NCBI GenBank assembly: GCA_025354845.1
Contig: JANXMD010000056.1
Location: forward strand, 1-12,163
Direction of reading: 5' to 3'
DNA length: 12,163 nucleotides
Source of the DNA: Verrucomicrobiota bacterium
GTDB lineage: Bacteria > Verrucomicrobiota > Verrucomicrobiia > Limisphaerales > UBA9464
Shown: in pieces, positions 1 to 6,421 of the stretch
How the letters are laid out: each line of letters starts with the position of its first letter
How positions within the stretch are numbered: the first letter of the stretch is position 1
Made by a program: the position numbers and the translations under genes
Notes under the pieces: model-generated
What the model was told of the DNA's origin: nothing
Database searches by the model: none
Seen by the model: the letters and a program-made list of their open reading frames with translations, nothing else

Positions 1-778
1 TCTTCACCAGCAGCGCGTGAATGGCCTTGAACACGTCGCCCATGTCCCGCGTGGTGGTGGCGGCCGCCTCCTTTTGACTGAGCGTCACGCCCTCCGGCCA
101 CTCGGCACCCTGATTGATCCAGTCGCGGATGCGATCGGTGAGTTGGTTTGGCAGCGGGCCGCCCTTTTTCCGCGGAGGCATGAGATCGTCGTGGTCCTGC
201 GGAAGAATCGTCGAGGTGTAAATCTTCGACTTCGAGGCATCCCCTGGAACGATGTCCTTGGACTTGAAGAACTCGGATTTGACGTCCATGCGCAGGTCGC
301 CCTTGGCATGGCCTTCCTTGTGGCAGCCCACGCAGTTGACCTCGAAGATCGGCTGGATTTGCTTCACGAAGTCCACCTTCTCGGCCTGGGCCAGGATCAC
401 GCCTTCAGGCCATTTTGCGCCCTGCTCGATCCAGGTCTTGAGGATCTCCTGATGCGCCTTGGACACCCGATCCCCCTTCGGCGGCATCGCCTTGTCGTCG
501 TCCTTGGGCAGCGTGGTGGAGGTGTAGAGACTCGACTTGGCGGGATCACCGGGCACCAACGAGGTGCCATTCTCGCCTCCCTTGAGGGCCGCGGCCAGTG
601 TGGTGAGCGCCAGGCCGCCCTTCGGCTTCTCGGGGCCGTGGCACTTAAGGCAGTTCACCTCCAGGATCGGCTTCACCTGCTTTTGAAAATCGATGGGATC
701 CGCGGCGAACGCGGAGGCGGGCGCGGCGAGGATCGCGGTGAGGGCAAGGGCGCCCGGAAAAAGACGGAATCGGCTCAT
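1..778 (-). CDS. PSCyt1-type multi-haem c-type cytochrome, N-terminal part (runs off the left edge)
   Basis: Reading the minus strand from the ATG at 778 gives 259 uninterrupted codons to the window edge, so the C-terminus is missing. Residues 1-26 are a Sec signal peptide (basic start, hydrophobic core, AFA|AD cleavage), placing the protein in the periplasm. Two tandem homologous units of about 105 residues follow. Each has a haem c motif (CLKCH at 43-47, CVGCH at 149-153), a VPGD segment, a YTST segment, a Met in an MPP context (Met98, Met200) that could be the axial ligand, and a closing WPEGV. This is the planctomycete cytochrome C domain (PSCyt1), found in secreted Planctomycetes and Verrucomicrobia proteins of mostly unproven function; electron transfer is likely. 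The last visible residues resemble the start of a third unit. The TPR gene stops 98 bases upstream on the same strand. Family call is firm; overall architecture is unknown. Confidence 0.93.
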   Translation of the reverse strand, partial: MSRFRLFPGALALTAILAAPASAFAADPIDFQKQVKPILEVNCLKCHGPEKPKGGLALTTLAAALKGGENGTSLVPGDPAKSSLYTSTTLPKDDDKAMPPKGDRVSKAHQEILKTWIEQGAKWPEGVILAQAEKVDFVKQIQPIFEVNCVGCHKEGHAKGDLRMDVKSEFFKSKDIVPGDASKSKIYTSTILPQDHDDLMPPRKKGGPLPNQLTDRIRDWINQGAEWPEGVTLSQKEAAATTTRDMGDVFKAIHALLVK

Positions 779-876
779 GGCTTCGTGTCCAGCAAGCATA
801 GCTGCGGCATCCGACTCCATGTCAAACCCGCGCCTTCAAGGGGTTTGAAAAAACGAACCGCGTGTTTTCGGCGCGC

Positions 877-2427
877 TCACACCCCGACGGCGTCCAGGAT
901 TTCACGCGCCCAGAGGTCCTCGGGATTGCTCTTCACCCACTCCTTCAGCACGCGGCGAGCCTCCTCGGCATTGCCTGCGAGGGCGTGGTAGAGGCAGAGG
1001 GTGGGGACAAAATGCTGAATGATCGCCCCCCACTCGGCATTCTTGGGCAGTTTGTCCAGGCGTGCTGTGATGTCCTTGAGCAGGGCCGGTATGGCCTCCA
1101 ATGAGGCGGAATCGGTGGAGGTCCGGAGGCTCAGACAAACCGTCGCGACTTGAAGCCACAGGTTTTCCGGAAATCTCGCGGTGCCCGTTTGAGCCGCCTC
1201 CAACGCCTCGGAGTACTTGCCCGAACGCTCCAGGGCCTTGGCGAGCAGCAGATGGTTGCGGGCGTTGGGACGCGCGCGGACGCGCGCTTCGCAGGTCTCC
1301 ATCAATCCACTGCGGTCTTCCCCACGGATGTAGAGGGCCAACAGCACCTCCCACGCTTGAAAACGGCCCGGATCGAGGCGAACCGCCCGATTGAGGGTCA
1401 CCGCGGCCGCGGCCCGGCTGCCGGTGAGGAATTGCAGCATCCCGCGCATCTCCAGCGCCACCGCCGAGCGCGCCGGTGCGTCCTCGGAGACCAGCGTCTC
1501 CAACACCCGCAGGGCGCCGATCAGGCGCTGCTGCGACTCGGCGGGCAGCGAGGACAACTCCACCCCATCCGCCGCCTTCGGACCGGCGCAAACGACCAAT
1601 TCCGTAAACGCGGCAACTCCCCAGCTCAGGACGTTCGTGTGCCAAAGCGTTGCGGATTTCCAGTAATCGTCGTTCGCCGAACGGGCCGCGCGCGACGCGG
1701 CGTCGGTGGTCTCCGGGGCCGTCGTCAACCCGGCCGAGTCCTGGGCTAGGAAAAAGCGGTGAAGTCCCCGAACCCGATACACCCGAGGCTCCTCCGGAAC
1801 CAGAGCCACGGCGCGCTCCACCAACCGGCTGGCCTCTTCCTGCTGCATGGGCTTTTCCGCTTGGGTCGCCTTTCGGGCGGCGGTTTTGCCGTCGGACTTA
1901 CCCGCCGACATCCAGCGGACGTCCAAAAGTTGGGCGAGTGCGAGGCGACTCCGCCACGCCGACGGCTGGGTCTCCACGGTCCCGCGCAAACTGCGCTCGG
2001 CTTCATCCACGCGCCCGTCTTGATTAAGCGCATCGGCCAATCCGGCCAGGGATTCATCATCGGCGGGGTTTCGCTCGATTCGGGCTCGAAACTGTTGAAT
2101 CGCCTTCTGAAGCGCGGCGGAAGCCCCGTTGGTGTCTCCCATCGAAGGAAGCCAGACGCCGAGTCGGAGCCATTCCGCGGGATTGTCCTCCGTGACCTTC
2201 AACGCCGCTCGCGCCGCCAACACTTCGGCGGCGGGACGCTCCGGATCATTGATGACAAATCCGCGGGCGCTATCGACGCCGAAGGCAATTTGAAGGTCAA
2301 CCTGCGGGCAACGTGCCAGCTGCCGCAGGGCGTCGGGTCCCGTCGCGGATCTCGGAACAGCAAGCAAGGCCGGACTCAGAAACTGGAGTCCCAGCCAAAG
2401 CAGGATCGGGAAGCGGCCGAATCGCAC
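877..2427 (-). CDS. Secreted TPR-repeat protein of unknown role
   Basis: From the GTG at 2427 this gives 516 residues. The frame stays open to 2643, but its first 50 or so bases there lie inside a dispersed repeat and the next stretch is proline-rich and unlike protein. Starting at 2427 puts a good signal peptide at residues 1-23 (RFGR, hydrophobic core, ALLA|VP). ATG at 2532 is the alternative; neither start has a clear Shine-Dalgarno. The mature protein is Ala/Leu/Arg-rich helical repeat. Clear TPR-like units are at about 82-120, 121-155, 354-387 and 388-421, the last with a typical LAKALERSGKYSEALEAA pattern, and another helical pair ends near 505. A Lys/Ala/Gln-rich stretch near 175-200 interrupts the repeats. 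TPR proteins bind partners, and no catalytic motif is visible. It lies between bioB and the cytochrome on one strand, but no functional link can be shown. Confidence 0.8.
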   Translation of the reverse strand: MRFGRFPILLWLGLQFLSPALLAVPRSATGPDALRQLARCPQVDLQIAFGVDSARGFVINDPERPAAEVLAARAALKVTEDNPAEWLRLGVWLPSMGDTNGASAALQKAIQQFRARIERNPADDESLAGLADALNQDGRVDEAERSLRGTVETQPSAWRSRLALAQLLDVRWMSAGKSDGKTAARKATQAEKPMQQEEASRLVERAVALVPEEPRVYRVRGLHRFFLAQDSAGLTTAPETTDAASRAARSANDDYWKSATLWHTNVLSWGVAAFTELVVCAGPKAADGVELSSLPAESQQRLIGALRVLETLVSEDAPARSAVALEMRGMLQFLTGSRAAAAVTLNRAVRLDPGRFQAWEVLLALYIRGEDRSGLMETCEARVRARPNARNHLLLAKALERSGKYSEALEAAQTGTARFPENLWLQVATVCLSLRTSTDSASLEAIPALLKDITARLDKLPKNAEWGAIIQHFVPTLCLYHALAGNAEEARRVLKEWVKSNPEDLWAREILDAVGV

Positions 2428-2550
2428 GAAATCAAGGTAGACCGCAACCCCGGCGAGGCGAGGCGAATCTTGTTGAGGAGGAGGGGACGGGACCACGCAG
2501 TGAACAACGACCGCACCGCACCACCAGTTCATTTGAAAGCGCGAAGCGCT

Positions 2551-2749
2551 ACCACCTTGGTGGCGTCCGAGTTGCCGCTCGGCCGTAGTTTTACCACGAC
2601 CAGCGATGCGGGGTCGTGGCCAACCCGAACGAAGGTAGGGCACCGCCGCACATCCTTCGCGTCCAGGGATCGAGACTCATTCCCACGCCCCTCGGCGTTC
2701 CGCTCGCGCGAAACGGAAAGTCACGGCGACGCAACAGCATCGCCCTACC
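2551..2749 (+). repeat. Dispersed ~200-bp intergenic repeat, copy A
   Basis: One of three related copies in the window, all in the same orientation; the others are at about 10046 and 11263. Two blocks are best conserved: a left core at 2593-2621 (ACCACGACCAGCG, then GTCGTGGCC) and a right core at 2701-2749 (CGAAACGGA, TCACGGCG, CAGCA, CGCCCTACC). The roughly 80 bases between are diverged. It fills most of the 338-base gap between the bioB stop and the TPR start, and it keeps the TPR reading frame open upstream of its likely start. The rest of the gap (2428-2550) shows nothing recognisable. The outer boundaries are estimated from the matching distance to the cores of the other copies. Confidence 0.65.
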
Positions 2750-2765
2750 GGTGGATTCCCACGCC

Positions 2766-3812
2766 TCAGCCCGCCACCAGCGCTGTTTCTTGTCGCTGGC
2801 AGGAGGCGGCGCATTCCGCAGCTCGAGGCGAGTTCGGATTCGCAAACGCCGGGCGCAGGGTCATGCCCAACGCTTCCAACAACACACGATCCGCATCGTA
2901 GCTCGGCGAGGGCACCGCCTTGGTCAGCATGAATTCGGTCTCACTCGAGAAGATGGAGTTGGCCCCCGCCAAAAAGCACAGCGCTTGCGCGGTCGCGTCG
3001 AGCGTCACCCGGCCCGCGGTCAGGCGGACGTCGGACTTCGGCATCACCAGACGCGTGGTGGCAATCATGCGAATCACATCCCACACCGGCACTTCCTCGT
3101 TCTTGGCGAGCGGCGTGCCCTCGACCTTCGACAGAATGTTGATAGGCACCGATTCCGGATGCGGCTGCACGGAGGCGAGCGTCTTGAGCATCTTCAGCCG
3201 GTCCTCCACCGCCTCGCCCAATCCAATGATCCCGCCCGAGCAAAGCGTCATGCCAGTCTTGCGCACGTTGCCCAAGGTCTGCAGACGGTCGGCGTAGGTG
3301 CGGGTAGTGATGATCGTCTCGTAGAACTCTTCGCTGGAGTCGAGGTTGTGATTGTACGCATACAGCCCGGCCTCCTCGAGACGCTTGGCCTGATGTTCGC
3401 TCAGCATGCCCAACGTGCAGCACACCTCCATGCCGATGTCGGTCACACTCCGCACCATGTCGAGGACGCGATCGAACTGGTCGTTGTCCTTCACACTCCG
3501 CCACGCAGCGCCGAGGCAAACGCGCGAGACGCCCGCCGCCTTGGCCCGGGTGGCAATCTCCACCACCTGCGCCCGGTCCATCATGCGCTCCGCCCCGACT
3601 CCGGTGTTGTAGCGCGAAGACTGCGCGCAGTAGGCGCAATCCTCGGGACACGCTCCGGTCTTGATACTGATCAGCTTGCTGACCTGCATCTCGCGCGAGT
3701 TGTGGTGCTGGCGATGCACTGAAGCCGCCCGGAACACCAACTCAAGAAGCGGCGTGTCGTACAGCGCGCGCAGCTCGTCCAGCGTCCAGTCATGGCGGAG
3801 TTCGTTGTTCAT
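2766..3812 (-). CDS. bioB: Biotin synthase BioB
   Basis: Radical SAM enzyme that inserts sulfur into dethiobiotin to make biotin, the last step of the pathway, in the cytoplasm. Its 348 residues match the usual length (E. coli 346). The 4Fe-4S/SAM motif CxxxCxxC is Cys55, Cys59 and Cys62. The ligands of the auxiliary 2Fe-2S cluster are all present: Cys99 (VCLGAAW), Cys131 (EVCCTLG), Cys191 (LCSGGIIGLGE) and Arg263 (DVRLTAGR), corresponding to E. coli Cys97, Cys128, Cys188 and Arg260. YNHNLDS and PINIL segments are also typical. The ATG at 3812 is preceded by a good Shine-Dalgarno, GAGGA, on the minus strand (within 3813-3820). No bioA, bioF or bioD is nearby, so it is a solitary bio gene. It lies 77 bases downstream of the efflux channel gene on the same strand; the candidate BirA site in that gap suggests its own promoter. 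Confidence 0.98.
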   Translation of the reverse strand: MNNELRHDWTLDELRALYDTPLLELVFRAASVHRQHHNSREMQVSKLISIKTGACPEDCAYCAQSSRYNTGVGAERMMDRAQVVEIATRAKAAGVSRVCLGAAWRSVKDNDQFDRVLDMVRSVTDIGMEVCCTLGMLSEHQAKRLEEAGLYAYNHNLDSSEEFYETIITTRTYADRLQTLGNVRKTGMTLCSGGIIGLGEAVEDRLKMLKTLASVQPHPESVPINILSKVEGTPLAKNEEVPVWDVIRMIATTRLVMPKSDVRLTAGRVTLDATAQALCFLAGANSIFSSETEFMLTKAVPSPSYDADRVLLEALGMTLRPAFANPNSPRAAECAASCQRQETALVAG

Positions 3813-3823
3813 CTTTCCTCAAC

Positions 3824-3833
3824 ATGCCGGCAT
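3824..3833. promoter_or_regulatory. 10-bp perfect palindrome upstream of bioB
   Basis: ATGCCGGCAT is a perfect palindrome just upstream of the bioB Shine-Dalgarno, in the bioB 5' leader. It could be part of a regulatory site or chance; there is no independent evidence for function. Confidence 0.25.
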
Positions 3834-3842
3834 TCCAGCCTG

Positions 3843-3874
3843 TTGTAAACCTGGGAACCGCCCGGCGTTGACGC
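3843..3874. promoter_or_regulatory. Candidate BirA operator (one strong half-site) before bioB
   Basis: TTGTAAACC at 3843-3851 matches all nine bases of the left half of the E. coli-type BirA operator (TTGTAAACC, spacer, GGTTTACAA). It starts 31 bases upstream of the bioB start codon, where a promoter or operator should be. The second half is poor: CGTTGACGC at 3866-3874, after a 14-base spacer, matches 5 of 9, and the E. coli spacer is 16. BirA with an N-terminal DNA-binding domain represses bio genes when biotin is sufficient. Whether this organism has such a BirA cannot be seen here. The site is AT-rich in a GC-rich setting, which favours a real signal, but it may be only a half-site. Confidence 0.4.
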
Positions 3875-3889
3875 AGAAAGTTGGAGTGA

Positions 3890-5242
3890 TCAGCGACGCG
3901 AGCTGGCCGGCGACACGTCCGGTTCTCCTTCGCCCACCGCGCGCCACAATTCCCACTGCAGGCGGTTGTGCTCCGCGACGGCACGGAGTTGGTCAGAACG
4001 AGCCCGGGTGTATTCCCGTTCGGCATCCACGGCCTCCATGACCGCCGCCACGCCAAATTCGCGACGTGCGTGAGAGAGTTCCAAAAGTCGACGGGACGAG
4101 GTCACGGTTTTCCCGGCCAGCTCAACTAGAGCCGCGGCGGAATCGGTACGGGCCCGAGCCTCAAGCACTTCGCGAAGGATCGCATCGCGCATTTGCTCCT
4201 CAAGAATCTTGGCCTGGCGGAACCGCGATTCGGCGGAACGGATCCGCGATCGATCTCCAATGCCGCCCGGCCCGATTTTCCAGCTCGCCGCGACCCCATA
4301 CTCCTGAAAGTCATCGCCATTTCGGAAGTCACCATTCCTGCCGCCGGCTAGGCCACCAACCGCCGCCTGTGCGCCCAAGGTGGGAAACCACGGCCCCACC
4401 GAGGTGCCCTTCTTGAGTGCTTCCGCACCCGCGCTCTGAGCCTGGGATTGCCGCAGTTCAGGGCGATGCGCCAGCGCCGACGCCACCAGCGCATCAAGCG
4501 GACGGTTCGTCGGCACTAAGGTCAGCGGAACAAACTCCGAGAGATCGGGTCGCAACTCGATCGTCATGGGAAGCCGCAGCAATTCGGCCAGACGCACCGA
4601 CGCGAGCCGCAGCTCTTCCTGCGCCCGGAGACGCAGCGATTGATTGCGCTGAAGCTGAACTTCGGCCCGAACGGCGTCGCCGGAGAATGCCAGTCCAGCC
4701 TCCACGGCCTGTCGCACTTGACGGAGGAATTCCTCTGCGATGCGCTCCGATTCCTCCGCAGCCTCGATCGACGCTGCTGCGCGGGACAGTTCTGCGTAAG
4801 CCGCCGCGGCCTGCTGCGCGGTATTTCGACGCTGGACCGCCTCGCTGGCCTCGATGCTCTTCACTGCCTGCTTCGATGCCAGTACGCGATACAGCGTGTC
4901 TCCCAATTCGATCTGCGCCTGCAGCGTGAGCGCCGCCACACCAGATTGCTTGGAGGCATCAAACACGTTGCCCACCACATCCTGCAGGTTGCCATCATGA
5001 CGCCGGTACGCGACGCCCGGAGAGACCCAGGGGAACAGTTGCTCGCGATCCCGGGTCAGGGTCGCGCGGGCCTCGCGGACGCGCTCCGCTGCGAGCTCCA
5101 CCGAGCGGTTTTGCGAACCCGCAAGCTTCAGCACCGCCTGAAGGGTAATCGGCTGAGAGTCTCCGAATGCCGTCGCCACCCACAGCGATGCACTGATCGT
5201 CATTCCCACCACTCGGCGGCACCACGTCGAGGTCCCGTTCAT
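3890..5242 (-). CDS. TolC-like outer-membrane efflux protein (OEP family)
   Basis: Outer-membrane exit duct of the tripartite efflux pump encoded with the two upstream genes. Its 450 residues are normal for the family. Residues 1-27 form a signal peptide (basic CRR, hydrophobic core, AFG|DS). The mature part shows the two-fold OEP layout: long Ala/Glu/Arg-rich coiled helices at about 100-225 and 345-440, separated by strand regions near 70-105 and 285-330. HRPELRQSQAQ (residues about 268-278) opens the second repeat as is usual in OEP proteins. There is no lipobox cysteine at the cleavage site, so it is probably not lipid-anchored. The start codon overlaps the adaptor stop in an ATGA arrangement, implying translational coupling. 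The substrate cannot be deduced. Confidence 0.93.
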   Translation of the reverse strand: MNGTSTWCRRVVGMTISASLWVATAFGDSQPITLQAVLKLAGSQNRSVELAAERVREARATLTRDREQLFPWVSPGVAYRRHDGNLQDVVGNVFDASKQSGVAALTLQAQIELGDTLYRVLASKQAVKSIEASEAVQRRNTAQQAAAAYAELSRAAASIEAAEESERIAEEFLRQVRQAVEAGLAFSGDAVRAEVQLQRNQSLRLRAQEELRLASVRLAELLRLPMTIELRPDLSEFVPLTLVPTNRPLDALVASALAHRPELRQSQAQSAGAEALKKGTSVGPWFPTLGAQAAVGGLAGGRNGDFRNGDDFQEYGVAASWKIGPGGIGDRSRIRSAESRFRQAKILEEQMRDAILREVLEARARTDSAAALVELAGKTVTSSRRLLELSHARREFGVAAVMEAVDAEREYTRARSDQLRAVAEHNRLQWELWRAVGEGEPDVSPASSRR

Positions 5243-6267
5243 CGCGCCTGGGCCTCCTGCACCCGAATCGGAGCCCCGTCCGCAGGCGCGGTTTTGCCCA
5301 CCGCGATGACCTCCGCACCTTCTGCCAGTCCGGAGAGCACCTCACTCTTCGCGCCCTCTTGAAAGCCCAGCTTGACCGCAGTCTTGCGGCTCACGCCGTT
5401 GTCCACGCGATAAACAAATGCGTTGGCTTTCTCCATCACCACCGCGTCGGTGGGAATCACCCAGGTTTTGGCATGCTGTTCGAGACCGAGTCGGACCGTG
5501 GCGTACATGCCGGGTCGGAGCCGGTCAGACTCATTCGGCAAATCAGCCTCCACCCAGAGCGTTCGTGAAGTTTCATCCAGCGCCCCCGCGTGACGGCTGA
5601 TGGTGGCCGCGAACACGTTGGTGAGCCCTTCCACCGAGATGCGGACCGGTTGACCCAGCTTCACCAGCACCGCCTCCGCCTCGGGCACGGGAACGACCGC
5701 GCGCAGCACGCGAGTATCCGCCAACGTCACCACCGATGAGGCCCCGGCCGCAGCACCCGCGGCGACGAAGGCGCCTGGGTCGACAAAGCGTCCGGTGATC
5801 CGGCCGGCGAACGGCGCGGTGACATTGGCGTAACGCAGCAGGGTTTCGTTTTTCTCCAACTCGGCGCGCGTCACCTCCAGCCGGCCGCGTGCCGAATCCA
5901 GAGCCTGCGGCGTCACCAGATCCGGAGCCTTCTGGCGCGCCGCGTCCACTCGCCTTGCCTCGGCTTCCGCAACCGCTACCTCGGCCCGCAGACGCGCGCG
6001 ATCGGCGTTCAGCTCGGGCACATCAATCTCGGCCACGATCTGTCCGGCGGTCACCAGATCGCCGCGATCCACCGCAATCGATTTCACAAATCCCGCCACG
6101 CGCGCCTGCAGCGTGACCTGCTGATTCGCGCGCAGCGTCCCGGGAAGCGCGACGTAACGGATGACATCGCCGCGCACGGGGTGCACCACGACAACCGCCA
6201 TCGGTTCCGCCGCCTGCACCAACCGCGCGGCGATCACACTCACCACCGCTTTTTGAAACAGATTCAT
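5239..6267 (-). CDS. RND efflux periplasmic adaptor (membrane fusion protein)
   Basis: Periplasmic adaptor joining the RND permease to the TolC-like channel. It has 342 residues, at the short end for the family. Residues 1-20 are a signal peptide (cleavage QAA|EP) with no lipobox cysteine. The order is typical: a first lipoyl half at about 48-83 (VTLQARVAGFVKSI, then RGDLVTAGQ), a coiled-coil hairpin at 85-140, a second lipoyl half at about 142-170 (YANVTAPFAGRI), then a beta-barrel containing RPGMYATVRL and a membrane-proximal domain starting near WVIPTDAVV. It lies between permease and channel and overlaps the channel start by four bases. No good Shine-Dalgarno precedes the ATG at 6267; the leader is A/T-rich and preceded by the inverted-end element at 6281-6421. 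Confidence 0.95.
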   Translation of the reverse strand: MNLFQKAVVSVIAARLVQAAEPMAVVVVHPVRGDVIRYVALPGTLRANQQVTLQARVAGFVKSIAVDRGDLVTAGQIVAEIDVPELNADRARLRAEVAVAEAEARRVDAARQKAPDLVTPQALDSARGRLEVTRAELEKNETLLRYANVTAPFAGRITGRFVDPGAFVAAGAAAGASSVVTLADTRVLRAVVPVPEAEAVLVKLGQPVRISVEGLTNVFAATISRHAGALDETSRTLWVEADLPNESDRLRPGMYATVRLGLEQHAKTWVIPTDAVVMEKANAFVYRVDNGVSRKTAVKLGFQEGAKSEVLSGLAEGAEVIAVGKTAPADGAPIRVQEAQAR

Positions 6268-6280
6268 GCTGAAAGATTTT

Positions 6281-6421
6281 TTAACCGCAGATGAACGCAG
6301 ATGAACGCAGATGGAAGCCGGAGAAGGAGACTTTCAAGGCACATCGCTTCTGTTGTGTTGCCGGCTTCATTTGTCTCATTTCTCTCAAGTTTCATCCGCA
6401 TCTGTGTCCAGCTGTGGTTAA
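6281..6421. repeat. MITE-like intergenic element with inverted ends (TTAACC...GGTTAA)
   Basis: The 141-base stretch between permease and adaptor starts TTAACCGCAGATGAACGCAG and ends in the related inverted sequence CACAGCTGTGG-like arm closing with GGTTAA (6416-6421). An inner inverted pair, GAAGCCGG at 6314-6321 and CCGGCTTC at 6361-6368, makes a second stem. The left arm is a 10-base tandem repeat (GCAGATGAAC, about 2.5 units). From general knowledge, sequences of the form AACCGCAGATGAACGCAGAT recur between genes in many unrelated bacteria; no transposase is present here, so it would be non-autonomous. The right end supplies the TAA stop of the permease. It could form a large hairpin in the operon mRNA. 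Confidence 0.65.

Noticed and set aside
848..872. Possible rho-independent terminator after the TPR gene (minus strand)
   Set aside because: There is a run of six Ts, but the preceding stem is only about five A/T-rich pairs, too weak to call.
17..991. Plus-strand open frame opposite the cytochrome gene
   Set aside because: The opposite strand encodes an intact signal peptide and two CxxCH units; the plus frame is a shadow with no recognisable features.
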